NCBI GenBank assembly: GCA_947482345.1
Contig: CANKJN010000007.1
Location: 1 to 44,862 of the forward strand
Source of the DNA: Spartobacteria bacterium
GTDB taxonomy: Bacteria; Verrucomicrobiota; Verrucomicrobiia; Chthoniobacterales; UBA6821
DNA: 44,862 bases
Direction: 5' to 3'
The translations under genes and the position numbers were made by a program. Of this stretch, positions 28,671-37,338 are shown one piece after another. Below the pieces are notes generated by a model, which had not been told where the DNA came from, did no database searches, and saw only the letters and a program-made list of their open reading frames with translations. Position 1 is the first letter of the stretch. Each line of letters begins with the position of its first letter.

Positions 28671-29148
28671 AGGAATGACGGGCATGGCGTTGGAGATATT
28701 TACGGTGTCCGTTCTCATGTTGAACATAGTAAGCCGTCCAGGGGAGAATGTAATTTCCACGGTCTGACAGAACCACTAGATAGCGCTCATTGGGTAGATA
28801 AAGATGGATTCGGTTATCACGGGAACCTCGTGATTCACTCCACACCAGCACCTCGACATCCGCTTCATTTTCGATAACTGGGCGGGGCCACCGGATCCGC
28901 TCACACCGGCGGAAATCCGGAGTTCGATCCGCCTCCACTGCACCTTCTGTAATCAGGTGCCAGAAAGTGGCCTCTTTCCCTGCATATTCAGGATGGCGTT
29001 TCAGACCTAGTCTCCTACCCCGGAATAAGGGTTTCGAGTTAACAAAGTCTTCCCGGAAAGCAGCATAAATCACTTCCAGATAACGATCCCAGCTTCCCCC
29101 ACAGGAACTGAACTCGATCAAACTAGGGAGCCAATCTTTTGCAGCCAT
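28669..29148 (-). CDS. small hsd-embedded protein, possible RelE/BECR-like nuclease
   Basis: 159 residues, no signal or membrane segment. Conserved-looking blocks: TFWHLITEG (His64), RTPDFRRCERIRWPRPVIE (75-93), HLYLPNERYLVVLSDR (115-130), WTAYYV (137-142) and a basic end HRKYLQRHARH. The alternation of basic motifs, a YLVVLSDR strand and a WTAY...HR.K end resembles phage/toxin-associated BECR (barnase-EndoU-ColicinE5-RelE) folds, but I cannot confirm it. The start codon shares one base with the DUF3800 stop (TAATG), so the pair is translationally coupled. A role as accessory effector or partner of the DUF3800 protein is inference. Confidence 0.55.
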   Translation of the reverse strand: MAAKDWLPSLIEFSSCGGSWDRYLEVIYAAFREDFVNSKPLFRGRRLGLKRHPEYAGKEATFWHLITEGAVEADRTPDFRRCERIRWPRPVIENEADVEVLVWSESRGSRDNRIHLYLPNERYLVVLSDRGNYILPWTAYYVQHENGHRKYLQRHARHS

Positions 29149-29858
29149 TATTCCTTCGAGAAATTGGGCTTCCAGAAGAGCAAATTCACTTTCCGGGCGC
29201 TTAGGAGCGTCGATCTCTCAAGCGTCAATTTGCTACGCTCGTTAAAACGCTCCACTAGAGACAGCTTTGCCAGACTAGATGAGAGCCCCCTAGCCTTGTA
29301 GGAAAGAATCCCAATCAGGAGATCGGCAAGCTGCATCTGTTCGATCTCGTGGGAGTGAACCAACTGCACGGAAGTCACGATCTCCCGGTTGAAATCATAG
29401 AGACTGTTACTCAGCACCTCGTGAAGTTTCTCAACTCGTTTTCCGCCGAGAGTGTCCTTCAGATCCAGAAAGATCCTGTATCGATGCTCCTCATTGAGAA
29501 CCGCCTTGATCATGTCGAAGTAGATCTTCCAGTACCAATCATCATGGCTCTGCGCGTACTTCACATGATCCAAGGCTGATTTCTCGGGAATAATGAGGGC
29601 CCTAAAAGTAAGATCATCATCGTCGAAAAAGTAGTCCAGCCAGTGCCGATAGAAATCGAGCTTCGCCGGAGAGACCCCGGTCCATTTCACCTCCATGTGA
29701 CGAGACAGGCCCGACTCCTGCTTTAGTTCCCGCAATCTCACGGCAATTTCACGGGCCTTATCTTTAGGGCAGGTGATGGCTCCGAGCACCATGCTCTTCT
29801 GACCATCGTTCTCAAGATGGCAACTTTCATCACAGTAGATGTTCAGCAACTCGCTCAT
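29148..29858 (-). CDS. DUF3800 domain protein within the hsd operon
   Basis: 236 residues. Family marks: IYCDES (Asp10, Glu11, Ser12), EVKW at 56-59, a central IFLDLKDTLGG (Asp132), and EQMQLADLLIGILSYKARG (Gln176, Asp179). DUF3800 is thought to have an RNase H-like fold with these acidic residues as a metal site; function is not established and members are common near mobile and defence genes. Its ATG overlaps the hsdS stop by 4 bp (ATGA), which ties it firmly to the type I restriction-modification operon. Confidence 0.85.
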   Translation of the reverse strand: MSELLNIYCDESCHLENDGQKSMVLGAITCPKDKAREIAVRLRELKQESGLSRHMEVKWTGVSPAKLDFYRHWLDYFFDDDDLTFRALIIPEKSALDHVKYAQSHDDWYWKIYFDMIKAVLNEEHRYRIFLDLKDTLGGKRVEKLHEVLSNSLYDFNREIVTSVQLVHSHEIEQMQLADLLIGILSYKARGLSSSLAKLSLVERFNERSKLTLERSTLLSARKVNLLFWKPNFSKE

Positions 29859-31027
29859 GCGGCTTCGGTGGTGGGGGTTTGAAGAGGAATCTGGCCGGAG
29901 AGGAGGCGCTGGAGGAGCAGGTCGCGGGTTTTGCGGAGGTTTTGGATTAGTTTTTCGAGATTCAAAATCCTTCGAGTCATTGGAGCCACGAAATTGCCAA
30001 ACTGTTCACACACTTCCTCCGATGGAACCACTAGAGTCTTTGCAGCGTACTCTGGCCAATGCCCTTTATAGTCATTGAAGACCACAAGGCCGTTTGTTGC
30101 CCAATGTAGCCAGTAAATATTTCTGGGTATTGAAGGGCTCGAAACGAACGGCAAAATATTTTGAATCGCCGAAAATGGAAACTGAATTAGGCGTTGGTAA
30201 CAGGTATGATTTGCAAAAACTACGACAGGTGATGATTCGGATGCATGAACCCCTGGTTCGTCATCATGGTATCCAATAATGCCTGTCTTGCCTTGATCAA
30301 AAACCGGAACGGTGCCCGTAGCACTGACTGTTTTCTGATCATATTTCTTTCCTACTGGAATGCGCTTCACAATTCCCTCAACAGTCTTCACCTCCCAACC
30401 CTTTGGGATGTGCCCGAGGGGGGATGGGGTTAGTGAGGTGTTTTCGTGGCCGGGGTAGCGGTAGTGAACGAACCATTCGCGGTAGAGGTTCCGGGCCATG
30501 GTCTCGAGCACCTTGATCCTCCGCTGGCTGTTCTCGATCAACTCATCGTAGGCGGAAAGGATTCCGGCGATGCGCTTCTGCTCCGGGAGAGGGGGAACAG
30601 GGATGTGGGCTTTCCTGAAAATTGGATGATGCCCTTTGTAGTCGGATAAACTGACTCTCCCCAATGAGGCATAGTAGAAATAAATCGTCTCCGTAACTCC
30701 GGGCTTACCAACTTTAGGAAAGATATTCTGGATTGATGAGAATGGTTGCTTCATCAACCGAATCGCACAGGTATGATTTGCAAATGTGACAACCGGCTTC
30801 TGGTGTGAAGCATCAACTCCGGGCTCTTCGTTGTGGTATCCGAGTATGTCAGCAGCCGATTGATTGATTACAGGGACTGTTCCGTGAGGATAAACTGTCT
30901 TAGTTTCAAACAGCTTCCCTGGCTTGAGTTGGATGCACGCTTCTTCGGTCGGCATTGCCTTCCATCCATCTGGTAGAGGCGGCACTTCTTCGGCTATTAG
31001 CCAAACTGGCTGTCGCAGCTCTGCCAT
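29855..31027 (-). CDS. hsdS: type I restriction-modification specificity subunit S
   Basis: 390 residues: TRD1 about 38-146, first conserved helix 147-187 (PPLPEQKRIAGILSAYDELI), TRD2 about 227-335, second conserved helix 340-380 (LEKLIQNLRKTRDLLLQRLL). The two target-recognition domains are unusually alike: GYHNEEPGV (63-71) and GYHDDEPGV (252-260), FANHTC (82-87 and 271-276), and DYKGH (129-133 and 319-323) recur 189-190 residues apart. Near-identical TRDs predict two related half-sites, hence a nearly palindromic bipartite target. The gene starts 3 bp after hsdM. Confidence 0.93.
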   Translation of the reverse strand: MAELRQPVWLIAEEVPPLPDGWKAMPTEEACIQLKPGKLFETKTVYPHGTVPVINQSAADILGYHNEEPGVDASHQKPVVTFANHTCAIRLMKQPFSSIQNIFPKVGKPGVTETIYFYYASLGRVSLSDYKGHHPIFRKAHIPVPPLPEQKRIAGILSAYDELIENSQRRIKVLETMARNLYREWFVHYRYPGHENTSLTPSPLGHIPKGWEVKTVEGIVKRIPVGKKYDQKTVSATGTVPVFDQGKTGIIGYHDDEPGVHASESSPVVVFANHTCYQRLIQFPFSAIQNILPFVSSPSIPRNIYWLHWATNGLVVFNDYKGHWPEYAAKTLVVPSEEVCEQFGNFVAPMTRRILNLEKLIQNLRKTRDLLLQRLLSGQIPLQTPTTEAA

Positions 31028-31030
31028 ATC

Positions 31031-32656
31031 TCACCCCTCCAAGATCTCAGTGACGTTCTGAGCGATGGTTGCTTCGAGTTCGCGGGCTTGGGCGTTTAGC
31101 GCTGTCAGTTCTTCGTTCAGGGTCTCAAGCTGCTCCTTGAAGTCCTCGTCACTGACTTCCTCGCCGGGAGCAACGCCGACGTAGCGCCCGGGATTCAAAC
31201 TCCACCCCTGCGCCTCGATCTCGCTAAGGGTCGCGGCCTTACAGAGGCCAGGGATGTCGACATAGGCAGGCTTGGCTCCGAAGATTTCCTTCAGCTTCGT
31301 CTCGGCTTCCTCGCCTCCGAGGGTGTAGTCGGGCTGCTCGCCACGGTAGAGGCGGACGAGATTCGCAATAAATCCGACCTGTCCCGCGGTCCAGTCGCGG
31401 TGGGCCCTATCGATCTGGCGGTAGATGTGGCGCGCGTCGATGAAGAGGACGGTGTCAGCGCGGGGCGTGGTGGCTTTTCCCTTATCCAAAAACCAGAGGG
31501 TGCAGGGGAGCGTGACGGTATAGAACATGTTCGGCCCGACGGAGACCATGACGTCGACGCTGCGGCTCTCGATGAGCTGGCGGCGGAGTTCCTGCTCGGA
31601 GGAGCGGGCGTCGGAGGCGGAGTTTGCCATGACGAATCCGGCGCGGCCTTTAGCATTCAGCGCGGAGTGGAAGAGCTGGATCCAGAGGTAGTTCGCATTG
31701 TCGGTGCGGGGGAGGCCGAAGGGGTAGCGGCGTCCGGGGCCGACGGAGCCGCTGAGGCGTTCCTTGTCGACGGCGTTGACATTGAAGGGAGGGTTCGCAA
31801 GGACGAAGTCGAACCGTCCCGTGGCGGCGTGGGGGTCGTCGTAGTAGCTGATGGCCTGCTTGATATTCCCCTCGAGGCCGTGGACCGCGAGGTTCATGCG
31901 GCAGAGGTCGGTGGTGGCGCGTTCTTTCTCTTGGCCGAAGATGGCGAGCTCCTTGGCGGGGTTCTTTCGATGCTCGGAGACGAAGCGGGCGCTCTGGACG
32001 AACATACCGCCGGAGCCGCAGGCGGGGTCGAGGATGTAGCCGTGGTAGGGCTCGAGGATCTCGGTGAGTAGGCGGACGATGCTGGAGGGGGTGTAGAACT
32101 CTCCCCCACCCTGCCCCTCGGTCATGGCAAACTCGGAGAGGAAGTATTCGTAGACGCGACCGAAGGTGTCGTAGTCGGTGGTGACGGGGATCTCGGAGAT
32201 TTTCTTGAGGAGGCCCTTGAGCAGGGTGCTCGAGAAGAGGTTGTAGGTCTTCGGGAGGATGCCGGAGAGCTGGGGATTCTGCTTCTCGACGGCCAGCATG
32301 GCGGCATTCACCTTCGCTCCGATGTTCTCCGCCTCGGGGAGAGATAGGAGGTAGTCGAACCGGGCTTCAGCTGGGAGGTAGAGGATCCCCTCGGCATGGT
32401 AGGCATCGGGCTCCTCGACGCGGCTGCCACGACGGGAAGAGCGGGAGGAGGCTCCGGCGGAGGCTGCCTCGAGCTTAGCCCGCTGGGCGGCGAAGCGGGC
32501 ATCGGCAAAGCGGAGGAAGATGAGACCGAGGACTGGGGTAGAGTATTCGGCGGCCTTCAGGCCGGAATTTGCCCGAAACTGGTCAGCGGCATCCCAGAGA
32601 CGCTTCTCCAGCGTGCTCGAAGCCTGATCTCGTTCAGTTGGGGCAATCCATTTCAC
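31031..32656 (-). CDS. hsdM: type I restriction-modification methyltransferase subunit M
   Basis: 541 residues, N6-adenine methyltransferase. Helical N-terminal domain, then SAM motif [11 protein letters not shown] (210-219) and catalytic motif IV NPPF (288-291). [14 protein letters not shown] at 184-197 is typical of HsdM, and a coiled-coil end ([20 protein letters not shown]) contacts HsdS. An Arg/Ser-rich insert ([15 protein letters not shown], 66-80) sits in the N-terminal domain. First gene of the operon hsdM-hsdS-DUF3800-small-hsdR. Confidence 0.95.
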   Translation of the reverse strand: MKWIAPTERDQASSTLEKRLWDAADQFRANSGLKAAEYSTPVLGLIFLRFADARFAAQRAKLEAASAGASSRSSRRGSRVEEPDAYHAEGILYLPAEARFDYLLSLPEAENIGAKVNAAMLAVEKQNPQLSGILPKTYNLFSSTLLKGLLKKISEIPVTTDYDTFGRVYEYFLSEFAMTEGQGGGEFYTPSSIVRLLTEILEPYHGYILDPACGSGGMFVQSARFVSEHRKNPAKELAIFGQEKERATTDLCRMNLAVHGLEGNIKQAISYYDDPHAATGRFDFVLANPPFNVNAVDKERLSGSVGPGRRYPFGLPRTDNANYLWIQLFHSALNAKGRAGFVMANSASDARSSEQELRRQLIESRSVDVMVSVGPNMFYTVTLPCTLWFLDKGKATTPRADTVLFIDARHIYRQIDRAHRDWTAGQVGFIANLVRLYRGEQPDYTLGGEEAETKLKEIFGAKPAYVDIPGLCKAATLSEIEAQGWSLNPGRYVGVAPGEEVSDEDFKEQLETLNEELTALNAQARELEATIAQNVTEILEG

Positions 32657-32710
32657 AGAGGGAAGAATTAACAGGTTGTTGTCTGACAGTCACGAAAGGA
32701 TGGAGTAGAA

Positions 32711-32735
32711 TTCATGGTTCGAATCCATCCACCTT
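32711..32735 (+). other. tRNA T-arm-like sequence
   Basis: ATGG-TTCGAAT-CCAT (32714-32728) has the canonical 11-base T-arm core GGTTCGAATCC, followed by CCACCTTA in the place of an acceptor strand. No D or anticodon arm is present upstream. It may be the 3' remnant of a tRNA left by island integration next to the hsd operon, or chance. Confidence 0.3.
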
Positions 32736-32841
32736 ATCAGACCGACGCGACACCAAGCGTCCTATCCCCTGATTTTATTTCAGCCAAGGCTCGAAACGCT
32801 ATTGATGCTGCAACAACGTTTGGAGCACCCACTTAGCAGGA

Positions 32842-32950
32842 GCTTGGAAGATCGGATGGAGAGCAAGGCGAGCAAGAACCAAGCCACTGGGAAAAGGCGC
32901 GTGGGATCGCGGCTTTGCTTGCCTCTCCTTCGTCGATGTCATCCAAGGCT
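32842..32950 (+). repeat. palindromic repeat family P, copy H (diverged)
   Basis: GCTTGGAAGATCGGATGGAG at the left has an approximate inverse in CTTCGTCGATGTCATCCAAG at the right, and GGATGGAGAGCAAGGCGAGC resembles the left arm of copy C. The central stem and CAACAAC word are not clear, so membership is tentative. The gap 32657-33112 holds no gene. Confidence 0.4.
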
Positions 32951-33112
32951 TAGGCCGAGAAGTCCACGTGCCAACTTGCACGAGGATGCCTGATCGGGGA
33001 CGATCGGCAGACTAATCCTATGGCGACCGTAGACCAACACAGCTATCCGCCAATATCCCAAGCCACATCAGCACCCGTTCATCAGCTTGTGATCAGAGGG
33101 AATCTCTTCATT

Positions 33113-34183
33113 TTATAGAGAGACATTGCTCAGGAGGTTATAGAGCGGCTCATTGATATAGTAATTGGATTTTCCCCGCTTCTCTTTGCGGAGGATTCCC
33201 TCCGCAACCAGCAACTCCAGATATTTCGCCGCAGTGACGCGTGAGACTCCAAGGTCTTTCTCCACGAACTCGATTTTCGTGTAGGGATGGCGAAAGAGAT
33301 TATTGAGCAGATCCTGCGAATAGATCTTCTCCAACCGCTTCCGGATCACCTCTTTTGTCTCATGCATGAGGTCCCGGAGTGACTTCACCAACGCGATCTC
33401 GCTGCGCGCCGTCAACGAGACTCCGCGGACCATGTAGAGACACCACTCCTTCCAGAGCCCCTTCTCCCGGGCTTCCTGCAGGAGCCTATAGTATTCACCT
33501 TTGGTGGTGGTGATGTAACGGCTCAGGTAAAGCACCGGCAGGTCAAGAAGACCCTCCCTTTGCAGGATCAGTAAATTCAGGATGCGACCGGTTCTTCCGT
33601 TACCGTCATAGAAGGGATGAATGCTCTCGAACTGATGATGGGCGATCGCCATGCGAAGGATTGGGTTCAGGTCATCCTCCGAGTGAAGGAAATCGACAAG
33701 ATTTCCCATGAGAGATTCCACCTCAGCCGCGCTCTGTGGCGGCTCGTAGACGATCCGGCCCGTTGCGGGATTCTTGAGGACGGTTCCGGGTAGCTTGCGG
33801 AGCCCGGGTTTACCGGGTTCTATCCTCGCCTGAACATCCAGCAGGGTCTTCAGTCGGATCAGGCCGCTCTCACGCACAGCATCGAAGCCCACGCTCAGCG
33901 CCTCCACATAGTGTCGCACCTCCTTGACCGCACCGGAAGCAGATCCCTCCTCGTGGCCAGCGAAGAGCTCGTCATGTGTGGTAATGATGTTTTCGATCTC
34001 CGAACTGTCCTTCGCTTCCTGGATCGAGAGGGTACTGATCAGGAGCGATTGGTTGGGCAGGGATTCGCAAAACCCCTTCAATTCGGCAAGGTGGCGCTCC
34101 GCCTCAGCGACAGCCATCCAGACTTCTCGGCATTCTAGAGCAGCAGCGAGGTCTGGAATGGGGAGCGGTGGAAGAGATGCCAT
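33113..34183 (-). CDS. Fic domain protein (AMP-transferase type) with winged helix
   Basis: 356 residues. The Fic core HPFYDGNGRTGR (189-200) is complete, with catalytic His189, and is preceded by a flap-like RIVYEPPQ stretch. An N-terminal inhibitory motif SSEIEN (60-65) fits [S/T]xxxE[G/N], making it a self-inhibited class II Fic. The C-terminal third (about 280-356, TKIEFVEKDLGVSRVTAAKY, LRKEKRGKSNYY) is a winged helix and could bind DNA. It probably AMPylates a protein target. Upstream lies a striking operator-like array that overlaps the start codon, suggesting autoregulation through the winged helix. It sits beside the hsd operon, same strand. Confidence 0.93.
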   Translation of the reverse strand: MASLPPLPIPDLAAALECREVWMAVAEAERHLAELKGFCESLPNQSLLISTLSIQEAKDSSEIENIITTHDELFAGHEEGSASGAVKEVRHYVEALSVGFDAVRESGLIRLKTLLDVQARIEPGKPGLRKLPGTVLKNPATGRIVYEPPQSAAEVESLMGNLVDFLHSEDDLNPILRMAIAHHQFESIHPFYDGNGRTGRILNLLILQREGLLDLPVLYLSRYITTTKGEYYRLLQEAREKGLWKEWCLYMVRGVSLTARSEIALVKSLRDLMHETKEVIRKRLEKIYSQDLLNNLFRHPYTKIEFVEKDLGVSRVTAAKYLELLVAEGILRKEKRGKSNYYINEPLYNLLSNVSL

Positions 34184-34395
34184 GTAAAGAAAGTTAATAT
34201 ATCTTTACATGAATTCAAATACATGTAAAGAGCTTCTCGTTTTCTTTATTTGATTGTCAACTCATGCAAAGAACATGGAACATTGAGTGTTACGTTCTTG
34301 AGAACATGAAAAGGAAACCAGATTTTCTTTTCATGTCCACGGAGACATGTTCAAGAAATCGTGATTTTTTGACATATCCCGCGAACATGTCGATG
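34181..34395. promoter_or_regulatory. CATG-centred operator-like array upstream of fic
   Basis: CATG occurs at 34181, 34222, 34263, 34305, 34346 and 34386, spacings 41, 41, 42, 41 and 40 bp. The first three read CATGTAAAGA, CATGTAAAGA and CATGCAAAGA. Inverted copies lie at 34202-34211 (TCTTTACATG) and 34327-34335 (CTTTTCATG). The three-site pattern direct-inverted-direct with internal spacings 27 and 14 bp occurs twice, at 34181-34231 and 34305-34355. The first site includes the fic start codon. Forty-one bp is about four helical turns, so sites face one side of the DNA. Confidence 0.65.
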
Positions 34396-34473
34396 TCATC
34401 GACAGATACACAAAGTTGCTTGCCGGCAATGAAACGCATCGACCACGCTTTTGGGGTTCAGTTTCTGACCTAA

Positions 34474-34749
34474 GGGAAGCGCTGATTAAATCGCATAGAG
34501 GCCGTTGCGGAAAGAAATGGCCGCGGGCAAGGCGGCTTGGCACGAGCATCCCCGCAGCGGGCTGTAAGTGCCAAGCCAACGCAGCCCCCGGCCGGTTATC
34601 TCCGCAACCCGGAGGGCTGAAGCCATTTGTCGATTTTTGTGGCGTTGCTCGCTCGGGCGAGACCGCCGCGGGTATCGCCCAGCACTCACGCCTTCAAAAA
34701 TCAGCAAATGCTCTTCAGCGGCATTCATGGGATTTAATCAGCGCTTCCC
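34474..34749. mobile_element. 276-bp non-autonomous element M2 (MITE-like)
   Basis: Perfect 19-bp terminal inverted repeats GGGAAGCGCTGATTAAATC (34474-34492 and inverse 34731-34749), weaker pairing continuing about 15 bp inward, flanked by TAA (34471-34473, 34750-34752). Internal hairpin 1: GGCTTGGCAC (34534-34543) with GTGCCAAGCC (34568-34577). Hairpin 2: about 34615-34717, pairing GCTGAAG, ATTTG, GATTTTTG and GGCGT with their inverses. ATCCCCGCAGCGGGCT at offset 74, AACGCAGCC at 104 and GGGTAT at 196 match element M1. No protein frame. It lies between fic and the U32 peptidase gene. Confidence 0.87.
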
Positions 34750-34791
34750 TAACAGCCTACAGCCTAAATCCCTAACAGTCTTCCGTTCGGC

Positions 34792-37248
34792 CTACGCTGA
34801 ACGCTCTGCAAGGGTCCCCTTGGTGACGCCCAGTTGAGCGTTCGCCCTTAGCGAGCGCCACAAGTCGGCACCTTCAGTCTTGCCACTCAGAAGTGCTTGG
34901 TAGGCGCGGAGGATGTCGCCAGTTTGCGCCGCATCCTCTTCCAGCAACTCGACTCGGAAGTTGCGGAGTCCGGCGGCGCGGAGTTCCTTGAAGTAGCCGG
35001 CACCTGTCTGGGCGACGGCGTTGAAGAGGGTGTTCCGGCAGCCGACATCGGCACGAAGGGGATGCTTCATCCCGACACGGTCGCGCAGGTGGACGCGATG
35101 GGCCTCGCAGGGACGGCCGCAGTCGGTGTGATCCTTCCCCTCGGAGAGGAAAGCCGCAAAGACGCAGTGCTCCATGTGAAACATCGGCATGTGCTGATGG
35201 AGCGTGAGCTCGAACCACTCGGGAGGAGCCGCTTCGAGCAGGTCAAGCACCTGGGACACGTTCAGGTCATAGCTGACGGTCACCCGCTGCAATCCCTGCA
35301 TCATGAAGAACTGGGCCGAGAGCGGGTTGGAGACATTGAGCGAAAAATCACCGACCGTCGTGAGGCCGCTCCCGGCGAAGTGGGAGATCGCGCCGAGGTT
35401 GCGGATGAGGACTCCGTCGGGTTCCGCGTTCTCGATGAGCTTGAAGAACCCCTCCTCGGTCGCCTTCTGGATGCGTGGTGTGGCCAGCAGGATGCGGGCT
35501 GAAGCAACTGGGCTTCCTGCGGAGCGCGCCTTCTCCCTCACCAGACCGACGGCCTCCTTGTAGCGGCGGATATCCTCGAAGTCGGCATAGACTTCCGTGA
35601 CTCCGGCATCCAGCGCGGCACCGATCTGCTCCATCGAGCGGCAAAGAACGCGCAGGGAGGGAGCCGTGGGAGTCTCGGGAAGGGTAGTTAGCGCGTCGTT
35701 GCCTCGCTTGAGGAGGGTTCTCCAGTTGAGCCACTCCTCGGGACGCTTCCGCTCGGAGGCAACTAGGAGCTTCTCCAGTAACTCACGGCGCATCCGGTTG
35801 ATCTCGCTGATCGGCAGGATCACATCTCCATCGATCTCGAGAGTCATGTCACGGAGGGCGAGGCCGGAGTCGGCGGTCTTATCAAGCTGGGCGCGGAGTT
35901 TATCCGCGGTGAGAGGGGCCTTGAGCGCGGTCTCCAGCGGGATCACCGATGAGACTATGATCTCACCCGTTTTCATCACCAGCTGCTCGCCCGACCTTCC
36001 GGAGATGGTCACATCGAAGGGCTTGGCGTTTCTGGCCTCGATGCGCCCTCCATACGACTGGCGGAGACGCTTATTCAGGTCGGGGTCATCGGTTTTCCAG
36101 ATCCGGTCCCCCACCATCAGGCGACTGGTGTCGAGATGACCGTGGCGGAAGTAATGACGGTTCTCCCTGATCTCGTAGATCCGGCCTCCCTGCTCCTGAT
36201 CAGTATCGGCGCCGGTGTCAAACACGATGCCGTCGCCGGGCTTGAGCGGGGCCTGCGGGTCGAAGGCGATGAAGTCGGGGCCCACGCCCGCGATGGTTCC
36301 CAGGAAGGCCCCTCGCTTCTTGCCGAAGCGGGCGTGGACGAGTTCCTGATGATTCACCCCGTGCATCCAGCCGGAGTAGAGCCCCCGCGAGAAGGTCATC
36401 TCGAGCTGGTAGCGATCTTCGTTGCTGGCTTCCCGGGGTTGGCCGGCCAAGGCGGCGTCGATGGCTTTCCTGTAAACCTGGCAGACGGCGGCCACATACT
36501 CGGGGGACTTCAGGCGTCCCTCGATCTTGAAACTTTCGACGCCCGAGGCGATCAGGTCCGGAATGTCGTTCACCGCCGCGAGGTCCTGCGGGGAGAGCAG
36601 GTAGCGCTTGTCACCGAGATCGCGGAGCGCCCCGTCCACGACAAGCTCGTACGGCATGCGGCAGGCCTGGGCGCATTCGCCGCGGTTGGCACTCCTTTGG
36701 CCGAGCGACTCGCTGGTGAGGCACTGGCCGGAGTAGGCGACGCAGAGAGCACCGTGGACAAAGACCTCGAGCGGCATCCGCTCCTTGTCGAAGCGCTTGA
36801 GTTCCCTCAGCGAGAGTTCGCGGGCCAGGACCGAGCGGGTGATCCCGAGATCGCGGGCCACCTCGACACCCTGCGGCGAGGTGAGGGTCATCTGGGTCGA
36901 TGCATGAATGGGAAGCTGCGGAACGATCGCGGCCGCCAGACGCACCAGGCCGATGTCCTGGACGATCAGCGCATCGACGCCCGAACGGTTCAGGAGGCGC
37001 AGATACTCGGCGGCGTCATCGAGTTCCCCGGTGAAGACAAGGGTATTGAGCGTCACGTAGGCCTTCACCCCGTGGCGGTGGCAGAAGTCGGTGACCTCGG
37101 GAAGCTCCTCCTCGGTGAAATTATCGGCGCGCAGCCGGGCATTGAAGCGGGGCAGGCCGAAGAACACCGCATCGGCGCCGTTGGCAACCGCCGCCTTGAG
37201 GCAATCCCACCCACCGGCCGGGGCGAGAAGTTCGGGTTTTAAAGGCAT
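34792..37248 (-). CDS. U32 family peptidase (RlhA-like, with DUF3656-type middle)
   Basis: 818 residues. The N-terminal U32 barrel begins KPELLAPAGGWDCLKAAVANGADAVFFG and includes PIHASTQMTLTSPQGV and the cysteine block CVAYSGQCLTSESLG then CAQACR. KIEGRLKSPEYVAAV follows, then a middle domain with FSRGLYSGWMHG. A second U32-like C-terminal part has HCVFAAFLSEGKDHTDCGRPC and DVGCRNTLFNAV. Members such as E. coli RlhA hydroxylate a 23S rRNA cytidine using iron-sulfur chemistry rather than acting as peptidases; the cysteines fit that. It is last in the minus-strand run after thiS. The extreme C-terminus (TKGTLAERSA) abuts repeat-like DNA next to element M2. Confidence 0.87.
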   Translation of the reverse strand: MPLKPELLAPAGGWDCLKAAVANGADAVFFGLPRFNARLRADNFTEEELPEVTDFCHRHGVKAYVTLNTLVFTGELDDAAEYLRLLNRSGVDALIVQDIGLVRLAAAIVPQLPIHASTQMTLTSPQGVEVARDLGITRSVLARELSLRELKRFDKERMPLEVFVHGALCVAYSGQCLTSESLGQRSANRGECAQACRMPYELVVDGALRDLGDKRYLLSPQDLAAVNDIPDLIASGVESFKIEGRLKSPEYVAAVCQVYRKAIDAALAGQPREASNEDRYQLEMTFSRGLYSGWMHGVNHQELVHARFGKKRGAFLGTIAGVGPDFIAFDPQAPLKPGDGIVFDTGADTDQEQGGRIYEIRENRHYFRHGHLDTSRLMVGDRIWKTDDPDLNKRLRQSYGGRIEARNAKPFDVTISGRSGEQLVMKTGEIIVSSVIPLETALKAPLTADKLRAQLDKTADSGLALRDMTLEIDGDVILPISEINRMRRELLEKLLVASERKRPEEWLNWRTLLKRGNDALTTLPETPTAPSLRVLCRSMEQIGAALDAGVTEVYADFEDIRRYKEAVGLVREKARSAGSPVASARILLATPRIQKATEEGFFKLIENAEPDGVLIRNLGAISHFAGSGLTTVGDFSLNVSNPLSAQFFMMQGLQRVTVSYDLNVSQVLDLLEAAPPEWFELTLHQHMPMFHMEHCVFAAFLSEGKDHTDCGRPCEAHRVHLRDRVGMKHPLRADVGCRNTLFNAVAQTGAGYFKELRAAGLRNFRVELLEEDAAQTGDILRAYQALLSGKTEGADLWRSLRANAQLGVTKGTLAERSA

Positions 37249-37255
37249 GGGTATC

Positions 37256-37338
37256 GAAATATGAATGTTGAATTATGAATTATGAAAGGATCTGTTCCGC
37301 TTTTTCATCCCTCATACTTCATCATGCATACTTTTCTC
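37256..37338. repeat. ATTATGAA-type low-complexity spacer (one of several)
   Basis: The gap before the U32 gene reads ATATGAATGTTGAATTATGA and similar. The same GAATTATGAAGGATGA phrase recurs at about 37556-37592 (thiS-thiH gap, running into the thiH 3' end) and 38772-38815 (before thiH). These spacers fill three successive gaps of one operon and nowhere else in the window in this form. Confidence 0.6.

Noticed and set aside
28578-28760. A 60-codon minus-strand frame between the small hsd gene and hsdR.
   Set aside because: It overlaps the end of the better-supported small gene, contains the UUCG hairpin, and has no ribosome binding site; looks like repeat-derived DNA.
34181-34395. Regular 41-bp spacing suggested a short CRISPR array.
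   Set aside because: Only 4-10 bases are shared, the repeats are degenerate, some are inverted, and there are no cas genes nearby. An operator or iteron-like array fits better.
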